A program made the translations under genes and the position numbers. This document shows positions 16,475 to 25,647 of a stretch of 50,742 bases of DNA, one piece after another. Position 1 is the stretch's first letter. Each line of letters begins with the position of its first letter. Under the pieces are notes generated by a model that had not been told where the DNA came from, ran no database searches, and saw only the letters and a list, made by a program, of their open reading frames with translations. This DNA comes from a bacterium (GTDB lineage: Bacteria; JAHJDO01), in contig JAUWOV010000001.1 of the NCBI GenBank assembly GCA_030611945.1, positions 1 through 50,742 on the forward strand. Reading direction: 5' to 3'.

Positions 16475-18433
16475 TCACTGTACCCAGATAGGACTTGCCC
16501 AGGCCAGATGACCATCTTCCTGTGTTACCCTTATATAGTAAAAAAGAATTCGGCGTTGATTCACAGTATTTGACAGAGAAATATTCGCAATATTTTCACT
16601 ATCAATATATTCAACTTCCTCTATCTCACTTTTCCCTCTATAAGTGTGAATATCAATATTGTTTCTCACAATATCAATCTTTTTAATCTTTGCTGTTCCT
16701 GCCACTTTTACCTGAATCTTCCTCTTTTTATTATTTCCCCCTTCATTTGCTTTTGTTGTTTCACCCATCATGTGCCCGTTTAATTTAAACTCCAAAATTA
16801 TTCTCGCCCCTGTAGTTGCATAACAACGTCTGTTCATCATCGCGTCGAAAATTGCCTCTCTGGTCAGATTTTTAGCGAGAAACGCGGTGAGTCCGCTTCG
16901 GCGGCATCTAAGTATGTCCTGTGCGTCTGCGCCGGGACGTGACCAATGTGTATCCGAACCAGCTGTAAAGCCTAACTTGTATCCGCGGGCTAAAGCTTCC
17001 TGGACAAAACCGCCTGGCTTATATCCGCCAACCGGATTTGGGTTGCCACAATACTCACTCGCACCCCATAATGAGTATATTTCCACCAACCTTTCTATAT
17101 CCTCGTCATGATGTGTCCAATCAGCTCCAGAGACAATTCTCTTAAGATAGCATGGCGGTTCCGGATTTACAGGTAAAGAGGTATGATGCGAAATTGTTAC
17201 GGCTTGTTTGTTTTTTAATAAGTTCCAGAGCCTTTCAGGAGTATTGCTTTCCCGGTTAATATGAGAGTACATAGGCTCGTCATCAGATAGATAATAAACA
17301 TTTTTATGGCCAAAAGCCATGCCTTCCGGAGTATAACCATGCCCTGATGTCCATTCATATCCCAGTAAAGTTGTAAATTTCCCCGGTTTATTAAATCTGT
17401 CTGTTTCATATTTAATTATTGCCCAGGCATCTGTTGGATTTGACCAGAACGGTGTTACTTGAGGCTCATCAATATTCTGTGTTGTTTCTGTTTCAATTCT
17501 TCCCTCGATTAATCTGCCGCCGGACATGTGTGTATCATGATCAGTAATGGCACAAACATCCAATCTTGATACATCACGACCGTAGCGATAGTAAGAATCA
17601 GGTGTTTTTAAACCGTCGCTCATTAATGTCTGCCCGTGTATTTCTCCCCAGTAAATCTTGTAATGAAGTTCCTGTTTCGCAATCTCAATTATGTTGGATT
17701 TTCCTGATAGATTGGTTTTTTTATCAACAACTTCGATTTGTTCTAACCCCGGAGTATTCGCTTTTGCTTCAAATAGATGAAGTCCTTTATCTTTATTAGT
17801 AAAAGTGTATTTTTCTGGCAAAATCATGCCGACATTGCCGAAAAACTCCACAACCCCTCTGTAGGAAACAGATACATTACCGTACTCGTCTACAGCTTTG
17901 ATATGAAGGCAGAATGGTTTGTCAACCACACCCTGTGAAGGAACCAAGGCAATCAGTTTAACAGGTTTATCAGATATATATTCCAACTGTGGCGGATTTG
18001 CTAATTTAACATAGTTCCGTGAACCATCAATGTCTACCCGGAAAATTACTCTGTGTTTGTGAGAAACCTGTTTTACATAAAACTTTTCCGCATTTGCCCC
18101 AAACATGACAGTGATAGTATCTCCTTCCAAAAGAGCCGCCTCTGACACAACAACCGAAAGGCTGCAAACACACATAGGATTTCTAACTCTACCAACTGGA
18201 ATATTTACACAGGCTTTTTTTGATGATGTCTCTGCCTCGACATATCCTTCTTTGTCTGGATCAGTAGTCTGAATAGGGCCAAAAGCGCCTCTATGGAGAA
18301 CCGCAAGTTTTATCCCGCCTCCTGTTCCAATTCCTGATTTTCCAACCTTGTACACAAGACAAAATGCCGCCTTAGTCCCAACAACCAATTTTTCAGGAAG
18401 AAACACAGCACTCCCGAATTTATTCATATTCAT
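16475..18433 (-). CDS. DUF3604 protein with PHP-like metal site (copy B)
   Basis: The 652-residue protein parallels copy A throughout: N-terminal beta domains, YWGEIHGQTLMSDG, AITDHDTH, VTISHHTS, LARGYKLGFTAGSDTHWSRPG, RRCYATTGARI, and a C-terminus VTQEDGHLAWASPIW. The first metal motif is HGQ here but HGH in copy A; HGQ is common in DUF3604, so copy A is the variant. The two copies may act on different substrates. No signal peptide is visible. The start has AAGGAGAATC upstream on the minus strand. It lies 23 bp after the glycosidase-like gene B. Confidence 0.85.
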   Translation of the reverse strand: MNMNKFGSAVFLPEKLVVGTKAAFCLVYKVGKSGIGTGGGIKLAVLHRGAFGPIQTTDPDKEGYVEAETSSKKACVNIPVGRVRNPMCVCSLSVVVSEAALLEGDTITVMFGANAEKFYVKQVSHKHRVIFRVDIDGSRNYVKLANPPQLEYISDKPVKLIALVPSQGVVDKPFCLHIKAVDEYGNVSVSYRGVVEFFGNVGMILPEKYTFTNKDKGLHLFEAKANTPGLEQIEVVDKKTNLSGKSNIIEIAKQELHYKIYWGEIHGQTLMSDGLKTPDSYYRYGRDVSRLDVCAITDHDTHMSGGRLIEGRIETETTQNIDEPQVTPFWSNPTDAWAIIKYETDRFNKPGKFTTLLGYEWTSGHGYTPEGMAFGHKNVYYLSDDEPMYSHINRESNTPERLWNLLKNKQAVTISHHTSLPVNPEPPCYLKRIVSGADWTHHDEDIERLVEIYSLWGASEYCGNPNPVGGYKPGGFVQEALARGYKLGFTAGSDTHWSRPGADAQDILRCRRSGLTAFLAKNLTREAIFDAMMNRRCYATTGARIILEFKLNGHMMGETTKANEGGNNKKRKIQVKVAGTAKIKKIDIVRNNIDIHTYRGKSEIEEVEYIDSENIANISLSNTVNQRRILFYYIRVTQEDGHLAWASPIWVQ

Positions 18434-18456
18434 AGTAAGATTCTCCTTATGTTTTT

Positions 18457-20136
18457 CTATGATTTCTTTGCCAAATCAATGATTTTTCTAATACTCTTCA
18501 TACCTAAATCCACACTTCTATCAGCCAAAACAATTGTTGGAATAATCGTTTGATTAAACATTTTTTTGTTGTATTGAACTGTTTTTTTTACATCTTTTAT
18601 CTTTTTAACGGGTTTCTTCATGCTTATAATAGGCTTAATCGGCCAAACTCCTGTGGTTCCATCCGGAGACGGAGTTATCAAGTGAGCATAGGTTCTCAAA
18701 TAACGTTGATAAAGGTAGTCGGCCACAGGGTGGTATTTTTTGTCTCCGTTTACCGGTAAATTATGAACAAACGGCGTAAAGGGAATCATCAATTCTGATA
18801 TGCCTTCTCCGCCAATCAATATATTTGGATGTCTTTTCTTTAATTCACTAAATAAAAGACACGCTCCCTTATAGTAATTATGATGCGGGTCATTGAAAAA
18901 TCCGGATGAAGTATCCAGATGAAGAGCATCCACACCATACTCTTCTACAAGGATGTTCATCTTCTTTATAAAATATTCCCGCCATTGCCGGCTGTCGGGC
19001 GACACAATGGCAAGGACTATCTCATTGGTGCCATCTGAATCATAATCACATCGCCAGTATTGTAAGTCACCGGCGCTGTTGCGGGTAGAATGTTCCTTTA
19101 CTATTTTTTCAATAAGAGGCTTGTTTTTTCTCGTAATGCTAACCATTTGATGATTTACATGAGGCATTATTTTATAACCAAGTTTATGAGCAGCGGCAAT
19201 CATTTGTCTGAATCCCTTTTCCCCGCCCATTACATTGTCCGGGTCAGGCTCATAATCCGGGTAGGTAAGGTCGTATGGACCGCACCAGCCAGGGATATAA
19301 ACAAGTGTTCTCTCAGGCGGAAAAAGGCGTGAAAGTTCTTGTAACCTCTCGCTCATCTCCGAAAAAGTGTGATGCGTCTCGCCAAGATATCCCTGCCCGT
19401 GAAGATTCACTACTAAACCAATCTTCTTTGCCCAATCAGGAACGTCTCTCCGTTTAATGAAAGAAACAATGTTAAAGGTTTCCTCAAGCCAAGCAGCATG
19501 GCTGTCCACTGCCTCTTTCCAGTTTTTCACTTTCTTTACACAGCAGGGTTCGGTTGCAAGTGTCTTTTTTCTTTCCCAGGCATTAGCTTCAGTAGTAAAA
19601 ACCATCTTTAAAAAATTATCCTGCCGATAAAAGGTATATCGCAAAATACGGGGCGGATATTGTTTGGTGCTGACGGAATAGCTGTCTTTGCTACCTTCAA
19701 TTACAATAAACTGTGCATTCAATCCATTTGTAGGCGTATTACCACCACTATTAAAAGGATAAATGTAACTGATTAATTCGCCATTTGTTAAAGAACGCTC
19801 CGAGCCTCCAACCAATCCTGTATCAGGAGCTATTATCTTCCCCAGCGGCAAAGGAGAAACATAAACCTGAATACTTTTAATCAATTCAAAATGTCTTGCT
19901 TGCGCCTGCCAATCAAAATCAAATCCATTTTTTATTATTGTTATCTGACAACAACAGCCGGAACCAGCAGATCTGCCATCCGCGTAAACGAATTTTTCCG
20001 TTGCTGCGGTTATTCTGTTTTTTGACTTTTCTTTAACTTTAAAGTCAACTGCCTGATATACTGTCTTATCCGTAATGATTGCTATTTGAAACTCTAATTT
20101 ATCAAAAACTAAAACCTTAGTGAGATCCTGTATCAT
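18457..20136 (-). CDS. Glycosidase-like TIM-barrel protein, DUF6259-like (copy B)
   Basis: The 559-residue protein has a beta-rich N-terminal half and a probable (beta/alpha)8 barrel from about residue 235. YGVDALHLDTSSGFFND carries a candidate nucleophile Asp on strand 4, and ILIGGEGISELM a candidate acid/base Glu on the following strand; LGYKIMPHVNHQ lies earlier in the barrel. The pattern resembles DUF6259 and related retaining glycoside hydrolases. Substrate unknown. No signal peptide, so it would act on imported sugar. It has a paralogue immediately upstream. N-terminal CCC and C-rich stretches are unusual but not diagnostic. Confidence 0.6.
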   Translation of the reverse strand: MIQDLTKVLVFDKLEFQIAIITDKTVYQAVDFKVKEKSKNRITAATEKFVYADGRSAGSGCCCQITIIKNGFDFDWQAQARHFELIKSIQVYVSPLPLGKIIAPDTGLVGGSERSLTNGELISYIYPFNSGGNTPTNGLNAQFIVIEGSKDSYSVSTKQYPPRILRYTFYRQDNFLKMVFTTEANAWERKKTLATEPCCVKKVKNWKEAVDSHAAWLEETFNIVSFIKRRDVPDWAKKIGLVVNLHGQGYLGETHHTFSEMSERLQELSRLFPPERTLVYIPGWCGPYDLTYPDYEPDPDNVMGGEKGFRQMIAAAHKLGYKIMPHVNHQMVSITRKNKPLIEKIVKEHSTRNSAGDLQYWRCDYDSDGTNEIVLAIVSPDSRQWREYFIKKMNILVEEYGVDALHLDTSSGFFNDPHHNYYKGACLLFSELKKRHPNILIGGEGISELMIPFTPFVHNLPVNGDKKYHPVADYLYQRYLRTYAHLITPSPDGTTGVWPIKPIISMKKPVKKIKDVKKTVQYNKKMFNQTIIPTIVLADRSVDLGMKSIRKIIDLAKKS

Positions 20137-20206
20137 TTTAATCGCTCCTTTTTATAATTTTAAGTTGTCATCTCCGGCAAATGATGTAAAGAATGTTTGG
20201 TTTCAT

Positions 20207-21829
20207 CTATTTCTCCTCTCTTATGGCTTGGTTTTGTAATTCCTTTATTTCCTTCTCTGAATCACTGTCAATTCCATAATCTTTATAGTTAATTCTTAAC
20301 GTCTTAATTACATTATGCTTGTCTCCGTGAGACTGTCCCATCTTAAACGCATTCTTAATTCCGTACTTCACAATGAATGGATAGTTTGTCCAGATATATC
20401 TTGCCGGAACCGCAGCGGGAATTCCGAGGTGAGCAAAGAAATAAGCATAGTCATCATAAAGAAGTGTATTTATAGGCGAATCTTTTTCATAAAGAATTTC
20501 TTCCAAACCCACCCAGGGGGGACCCCAGAATTGGCAAAAAGGAGTAACTGAAGCAACACGCTCATTTATGGATTCACCTCCGATCAGAACGTCAGGCAGT
20601 CTTTTTCTGATTTCATTAAGGAGCGTTTTAATCCCATTTTCAAAGTTGCATTGCAGATCATTGATTATGTTACAGGATTGATCCAAAAATATAGCATCAA
20701 GATTAAATTCTTTAACCACTTTTTCAATCTTTTTGATTAGATACTCTCTCCATTTTTTAGCGCAGGGACGTATGTGGGAAAAAGGGAACCCGAAACCACC
20801 TGTAGGTGTTACTCCAATCCAACCTGCTTTTTGTCCTGAAGGACCTGTTGCCTGATATTTCTTGAACTTTGCGAAATCAGGATGATTACGATTAAATCCA
20901 AAAAGATTCATATCAGGCATAATCCTGAATCCATATCGGTGAATTGTCTCGATCATCTCTCTAAATTTACCAATGCCTCCCAACTCTTTCACAGGCCAAT
21001 ATTCGGGAATTATTGAGTTTAGCCTACCATACCATCCCCAGGGATTAATAACTGTTTCTTCGGGAACTCCAATTTTTTTCAACTCACCGACCATATCAAT
21101 CACATCCTGATAATCGTGGGCTATTTCACCTGTGGCACGCCACATGTCTATGACTAATACCAACCGAGTCTTACGAGCCCATTTGGGTACATCTGAATTA
21201 TCCTCTTTCTTTTTTAGATTAAAAACGCCTTCCATCCATTTTTTGTAATCATCTATTCCCTCATCCAAAGAATTAAAAACATCAAGAGACACATTAGGGG
21301 CATTATATTCTTTAGGAAACGGGGCCTTGGGCTGCATCTCCCATTTTAGAGTAAAACCGTGCTCTTCTCTTAAAATTTGTACCGAAGGAAAATAAAGCTT
21401 CTTTGTTTTTGTTCCTATTCTGATCCAACTGCCAGAAATATTAACCATAACAAACTGGGCGCTTAAACCCCATGGAAAGCCGCCATTCCACTCTTCGCCA
21501 ACCGGCATATCTTTATCAAGCAATATAGACTTTCCCGGGATATGGAACTGAGCATCTTCCGGCAAAGATATACTTATCCCCACTTTATTGATTTCTTTTT
21601 TAGAGCTTGCCTCAATTCCAAATTCTATTTCTTTTCCATTATACATATGCAAAAATCCTGAGGCGCTTTTGGTTTTAAGCGAAATGGTTACCTTCTCTTT
21701 GTTTTCCTCTGTTTTTGTTATTTCTGCTAATTCCCCATGCAGAAAAACCTTAACAGCTGTTACGGGTAATTTCCCTTGTCTCTTTGTTAGATCAACGTTA
21801 ATACAATTTTTCTTTGATTTTCCTATCAT
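20207..21829 (-). CDS. Glycosidase-like TIM-barrel protein, DUF6259-like (copy A)
   Basis: The 540-residue protein has the same architecture as its downstream neighbour. After a beta-rich N-terminus, the barrel carries YGFRIMPDMNLFG, FNLDAIFLDQSCNIIND with the candidate catalytic Asp, and PDVLIGGESINERV with a candidate Glu. The pair (18457-20136 and 20207-21829) looks like an old tandem duplication with divergence in substrate pockets (LDQSC against LDTSS). No signal peptide. The substrate cannot be given. It could be a glycosidase acting on an intracellular oligosaccharide that is later oxidised by the downstream enzymes. Confidence 0.6.
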   Translation of the reverse strand: MIGKSKKNCINVDLTKRQGKLPVTAVKVFLHGELAEITKTEENKEKVTISLKTKSASGFLHMYNGKEIEFGIEASSKKEINKVGISISLPEDAQFHIPGKSILLDKDMPVGEEWNGGFPWGLSAQFVMVNISGSWIRIGTKTKKLYFPSVQILREEHGFTLKWEMQPKAPFPKEYNAPNVSLDVFNSLDEGIDDYKKWMEGVFNLKKKEDNSDVPKWARKTRLVLVIDMWRATGEIAHDYQDVIDMVGELKKIGVPEETVINPWGWYGRLNSIIPEYWPVKELGGIGKFREMIETIHRYGFRIMPDMNLFGFNRNHPDFAKFKKYQATGPSGQKAGWIGVTPTGGFGFPFSHIRPCAKKWREYLIKKIEKVVKEFNLDAIFLDQSCNIINDLQCNFENGIKTLLNEIRKRLPDVLIGGESINERVASVTPFCQFWGPPWVGLEEILYEKDSPINTLLYDDYAYFFAHLGIPAAVPARYIWTNYPFIVKYGIKNAFKMGQSHGDKHNVIKTLRINYKDYGIDSDSEKEIKELQNQAIREEK

Positions 21830-21871
21830 GTCTTTTTCCCTTTCATTTGTAACAGATTAGAGTTTACTTTT

Positions 21872-23383
21872 TTAATATTCAGTGGTTTTACGTTCCTGTT
21901 TGCTTATTTCCTGAAAATCATCCGACCACTCCATTAAATACACAGCGGATTCAGCCGTACAGCCAAACCAGCATTCATAAGCGTCACCATGATGATTTGC
22001 CTGAGGAATGTCAAAACGATGGTCAACACCAAAGGTTGCCATTCTTCCATCCTCTTGCTGAAACCTGACCATGGTATTGGCTCCTGCAATGGCCTTGTGT
22101 AAATATTCTAACTTCCCAGTTGCTTTATACAGGTCCCTTAACAGCAGAACCCACTCGCCTGTATGAAAATCCATAGCCCAGTAACAGGCGTATTGCTCAA
22201 GGATGCTCGGATAATACGGCTGATAAGGAAGCGCAGGCTCCGGACCAAAAACAACAAACTGGTCTTCAATCCAACGATTAAGCCTTTGTGCTATTTTTAG
22301 ATAATCCGCGTTTTCTTCTTGATGTTTTATAAGATAGCGCGCGGTAGCAATAGCGTCACAAGGTTCAAGATTCTTAAATGGCTTCATATTAGGAATATCC
22401 TCGAACATTCCCTGCCATAGATGTGTTTTTACCGGGTTTTCAAGAATCCATTGAACAGCCTTTTCACGAGATTGCAGGTACTCGCTTCCGCCTGTTAAAT
22501 TATCAAGTTCCTCAAACAAAAGAACGGGAAATATTGCTGCTGAGGTATATTCTGCCACGACTTCTCCTGTTTCAGGATTTACTCGATAGGGCCAGCTTCC
22601 ATCGGGTCTCTGGTGTTTCTGTAAGACACCGGCAATATGCCGGGCATACTCCAGATACTTCTCTTGTTTTGTCGAATTAAACAGATGGATTATTGCCCTG
22701 CCAAGCAGTGCACTGCGAAAAAGGGTGATGGATTTACCCTCGCACCCGCCGCTGAATTCACCCTTTGAAATAGTGGAATAAGGCAGAAGAGGGAGAGCGT
22801 AGTTTTCAGGAAGCCTGTTTTCCAACAGCCAATCGCCCAGTTGAATGGCTCTTTTTAATAAATCGTCTCGTTGAATGGCATTATCTGTCCGCCGCGCGTA
22901 ACGCAAAAACGCGTTTATTATACCCGTATAGTTTAAACCAGGATATGATGCATGATAAGGCTTTCCGTTTATCTCAGCACAATGCCATATATAAGCAGGC
23001 AAGGAAGGATCGTAATTATCAGGATGTTCGTAGGAGGTCAAAAATTTTATTATCTTTTGGGTGCAGTTTCTATAATCTAAAGGATCTTGTTTTTTCCCGT
23101 CAAAGTCCGGGGATTTACTGAAACTGAATGTGCCGCCATAATCTATCATCTTGCTTTCGTCATCCAATGCTTTTATACACCACTGAATTGTTCCGCATTC
23201 TAAACTATTCCAAATTTCAGCAAAAGCAAATTCAGGCTTTGTGACTTTAAAAGAAATTGCCGGCTTCATGCCTGAGGCAACCATAATTTCATACTCTTTG
23301 ACCCATTTAATCGACCCCCAGCTAAATACCGGAGCATCAATAAACCTTATTGCATATTTATTCCAACTATTTAAAAAAATCAT
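21872..23383 (-). CDS. Alpha/alpha-toroid carbohydrate-active protein, unknown
   Basis: The 503-residue protein has an N-terminal beta-rich part and, from about residue 120, repeated helical hairpins typical of six-hairpin glycosidases and C5-epimerase-like proteins: LLKRAIQLGDWLLENRL, YLEYARHIAGVLQKHQRPDGSWP, YLKIAQRLNRWIEDQF, YLHKAIAGANTMVRFQQEDGRM. The QRPDGSWPYR motif is common in this superfamily. I cannot assign a specific GH or PL family. No signal peptide. It is the first gene of the 9.1-kb module, just downstream of the recombination scar at 23413-23509. Confidence 0.6.
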   Translation of the reverse strand: MIFLNSWNKYAIRFIDAPVFSWGSIKWVKEYEIMVASGMKPAISFKVTKPEFAFAEIWNSLECGTIQWCIKALDDESKMIDYGGTFSFSKSPDFDGKKQDPLDYRNCTQKIIKFLTSYEHPDNYDPSLPAYIWHCAEINGKPYHASYPGLNYTGIINAFLRYARRTDNAIQRDDLLKRAIQLGDWLLENRLPENYALPLLPYSTISKGEFSGGCEGKSITLFRSALLGRAIIHLFNSTKQEKYLEYARHIAGVLQKHQRPDGSWPYRVNPETGEVVAEYTSAAIFPVLLFEELDNLTGGSEYLQSREKAVQWILENPVKTHLWQGMFEDIPNMKPFKNLEPCDAIATARYLIKHQEENADYLKIAQRLNRWIEDQFVVFGPEPALPYQPYYPSILEQYACYWAMDFHTGEWVLLLRDLYKATGKLEYLHKAIAGANTMVRFQQEDGRMATFGVDHRFDIPQANHHGDAYECWFGCTAESAVYLMEWSDDFQEISKQERKTTEY

Positions 23384-23412
23384 AGTTAACCTCTCCTATT
23401 CTGGTTAGATTA

Positions 23413-23477
23413 TCAACTAACTGAAATCCATATAGGACTTGACCATGCCATATGACCATCTTCCTGAAGGACTCGCA
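23413..23477 (-). pseudogene. 3' end of a lost third DUF3604 gene
   Basis: Read on the minus strand, this stretch encodes LRVLQEDGHMAWSSPIWIS and a TGA stop (23415-23413). That is the C-terminal signature of the two DUF3604 genes at 14406 and 16475, yet no DUF3604 body lies upstream; the sequence joins directly to a copy of the SDR gene start. It is close to, but not identical with, either complete gene, so a third paralogue was present. Similarity to the copy A end continues past the stop. Confidence 0.85.
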
Positions 23478-23509
23478 GTTTCACCTTTTAACATCATAAA
23501 GCGCCTCCT
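23474..23509 (-). repeat. Direct repeat, outer copy (SDR start relic at the end of the E2 gene)
   Basis: The 36-bp segment matches 14297-14332 with four transitions. It contains AGGAGG inside the last codons of the E2 gene and ATGATGTTAAAAG overlapping the E2 stop (TGATG). After TGCG the sequence turns into the DUF3604 relic. The junction TGCG is shared by both partners, suggesting a microhomology event. Confidence 0.85.
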
Positions 23510-24645
23510 GTTTTCATTTCAGACAGTTCTTTTACACGTTTTAAAAAAGCAGCAGCTGGCGCACCATCAATTATTCTATGATCATAGGTTAAACAAAGTG
23601 TAGCTATTGGTCTAATACATACCTCGTCATTTATAGCAACCACCTGTTTCTTAATAGCCCCTATTGCTAATATTGCGCTTTGAGGAGGATTAATAATTGC
23701 AGTAAATTCATCCAGATCATACATGCCGAGATTTGAAATTGTAAAGGTTCCACTGCTAAAATCTGCTATTCCCAAACTGCCATTGCGAGCTTTTTTAATT
23801 AAATTTTTTGATTTATTACTAATCTCTTCCAAGCTTAATGTTTCAGCATTATGAACAACAGGGACAAATAAACCATTATCCACAGCAACAGCAAAACCAA
23901 TATTTGCATAATGTTTTAAAATTATCCTATCATTTTCCAAGGTAGAATTTAATATTGGATTTTCAAGTAAAGCTTTTGAACAAATTTTAATAAATATATC
24001 ATTATACGAAATATTTATATTGGATTTTTTTAAACTTTCACGAAGATTAATAATTGAATTCATGTTGATACTAATTTTGTGGTAAGCCTGAGCATAAGTA
24101 TTTTGGCTTTCAATCATTCGCTCAGCAATAGTTTTTCTTATGCCCTTAAAAGCAAGAAAGCTTTCTTTATTTAAAAGAGATGGTGTAATGTTTTTCTCAA
24201 TTATTAATCCATTAGGGCCAGTGCCTGTTATGTTTGAAAAATTTATTTTATTGTCTATTGCCAATTTTTTTGCTCGTGGTGTTATAAATATCCTTCCATT
24301 GCTATTTTGTGGCATTGAACTTTTTAAAGTATTTTCTATAACTGCGTTTTTAGTGTCAGGTTTGCTCTCTGAAATAGGTTCAGTATCATATTTGGAAATA
24401 TCATCCGTATCCGCTCCTATCAATCCAATTACTTTTGAGACTGCAACGGTTTCACCTTCATCATGTATCTTCTTTAATAATTTTCCATCCCCTTGCGCTT
24501 CAATTTCAAGCGCTGCTTTATCTGTCTCAATTTCAATAATTGCTTCTCCGTTTTTAACATCATCTCCAACATTCTTTAACCATTTAGTAATTGCGCCTTC
24601 AGTCATCTGAAGACCCTGTTTTGGCATTATTATTTCTGTTATCAT
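23494..24645 (-). CDS. E2 component, dihydrolipoamide acyltransferase (acetoin/2-oxoacid dehydrogenase type)
   Basis: The 383-residue protein has one N-terminal lipoyl domain with lipoylated K43 in EIETDKAALEIEA, a linker, a peripheral subunit-binding domain (about 120-155, ITPRAKKLAIDN and GTGPNGLI), and a catalytic domain with the active-site DHRIIDGAPAAAF near the C-terminus. E2 receives the acyl group from E1 and passes it to CoA. It is encoded with E1beta and E1alpha upstream at 9-bp gaps. No E3 (lipoamide dehydrogenase) is in the window, so E3 is shared or lies elsewhere. Its last codons contain a ribosome binding site for a gene that is now absent. Confidence 0.92.
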   Translation of the reverse strand: MITEIIMPKQGLQMTEGAITKWLKNVGDDVKNGEAIIEIETDKAALEIEAQGDGKLLKKIHDEGETVAVSKVIGLIGADTDDISKYDTEPISESKPDTKNAVIENTLKSSMPQNSNGRIFITPRAKKLAIDNKINFSNITGTGPNGLIIEKNITPSLLNKESFLAFKGIRKTIAERMIESQNTYAQAYHKISINMNSIINLRESLKKSNINISYNDIFIKICSKALLENPILNSTLENDRIILKHYANIGFAVAVDNGLFVPVVHNAETLSLEEISNKSKNLIKKARNGSLGIADFSSGTFTISNLGMYDLDEFTAIINPPQSAILAIGAIKKQVVAINDEVCIRPIATLCLTYDHRIIDGAPAAAFLKRVKELSEMKTGGAL

Positions 24646-24654
24646 TTTGTCTTT

Positions 24655-25638
24655 CTAAGATATATACAATGTCTTTTTAACTGCTTTTGAAATATCTTCC
24701 TGCTGTGGCACAACTGCATTTTCCAGACCGAGATTAAATGGCAAAGTACAATGTTTTGCTCCAAGCCTTAAAACGGGAGCATCCAGATATTCAAAGGCTT
24801 CTTCCATAATAGTAGCTGCAATCTCTGCTCCCCAGCCTGCTATCTTGTGAGCTTCATGAACAATAATTGCTCTGCCTGTTTTTTTTACGGATTTAATAAT
24901 TGTTGTTTTATCAAAAGGTATTAATGTTCTGGGATCAATTATCTCAATATCAATATTTTTTTTTGCTAGTTTTTCTGCTTCATTTAGCGCTTTTTGTACA
25001 TATAAATGACTGCAAATTACAGTTGCGTCTTTCCCTTCACGTATAATATTTGCTTTCCCAAAAGGTATGCTGTATTCCGGATCATCAGGAACTTCACCTT
25101 TTGTTGCATATAAAGCTTTATGTTCAAAAAACATTACCGGATTATCATCTCGTATAGCGGTTCTTAAAAGCCCCGCTGCCTCACTAGGGGAAGATGGCAT
25201 AACAACTTTTACTCCGGGTATATGCATAAACAATGATTCAACTGATTGAGAATGCTGACCGGCATTACCTCTGCCTATTCCCTGCTGACCACGAATCACC
25301 ATTGGAATTTTTACATTGCCGCCAAACATATATCTGATCTTTGCTGCCTGATTTAATATCTGATCCATTGCCAGATACGCAAAATCCATATACATCAGCT
25401 CAACTATTGGGCGAAGTCCGCATGAAGCAGCTCCAACCCCAGCTCCTACAAAACCGGCTTCCGATATAGGAGTATTTCTAACTCTTTCGCTCCCAAACTC
25501 TTTCAAAAGCCCTTTTGTACATGTAAAAATTCCTCCCGCCTCTGCAATATCTTCACCCATAATAAATACAGCATCGTCTTTTCTCATTTCTTCCGCAATA
25601 ACATCTTTAATTGCCTGAGAATATGTTTTTATACTCAT
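24655..25638 (-). CDS. E1 beta subunit (acetoin/2-oxoacid dehydrogenase)
   Basis: The 327-residue protein is a typical E1beta: MGEDIAEAGGIF, TPISEAGFVGAGVGAA, and YMDFAYLAMDQILNQAAKIRYM, then a transketolase C-terminal domain (VIDPRTLIPFD-type block, here IIDPRTLIPFDK). It contributes the glutamate activating thiamine diphosphate and binds E2. It resembles the acetoin dehydrogenase beta subunit (AcoB) as well as pyruvate dehydrogenase beta. Nine bases separate it from both neighbours, so it belongs to a tight E1alpha-E1beta-E2 unit. Confidence 0.92.
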   Translation of the reverse strand: MSIKTYSQAIKDVIAEEMRKDDAVFIMGEDIAEAGGIFTCTKGLLKEFGSERVRNTPISEAGFVGAGVGAASCGLRPIVELMYMDFAYLAMDQILNQAAKIRYMFGGNVKIPMVIRGQQGIGRGNAGQHSQSVESLFMHIPGVKVVMPSSPSEAAGLLRTAIRDDNPVMFFEHKALYATKGEVPDDPEYSIPFGKANIIREGKDATVICSHLYVQKALNEAEKLAKKNIDIEIIDPRTLIPFDKTTIIKSVKKTGRAIIVHEAHKIAGWGAEIAATIMEEAFEYLDAPVLRLGAKHCTLPFNLGLENAVVPQQEDISKAVKKTLYIS

Positions 25639-25647
25639 TATTTTCTC

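Noticed and set aside
24140-24610. A 156-codon plus-strand frame opposite the E2 gene
   Set aside because: It is a shadow of the conserved E2 lipoyl and linker sequence on the other strand.
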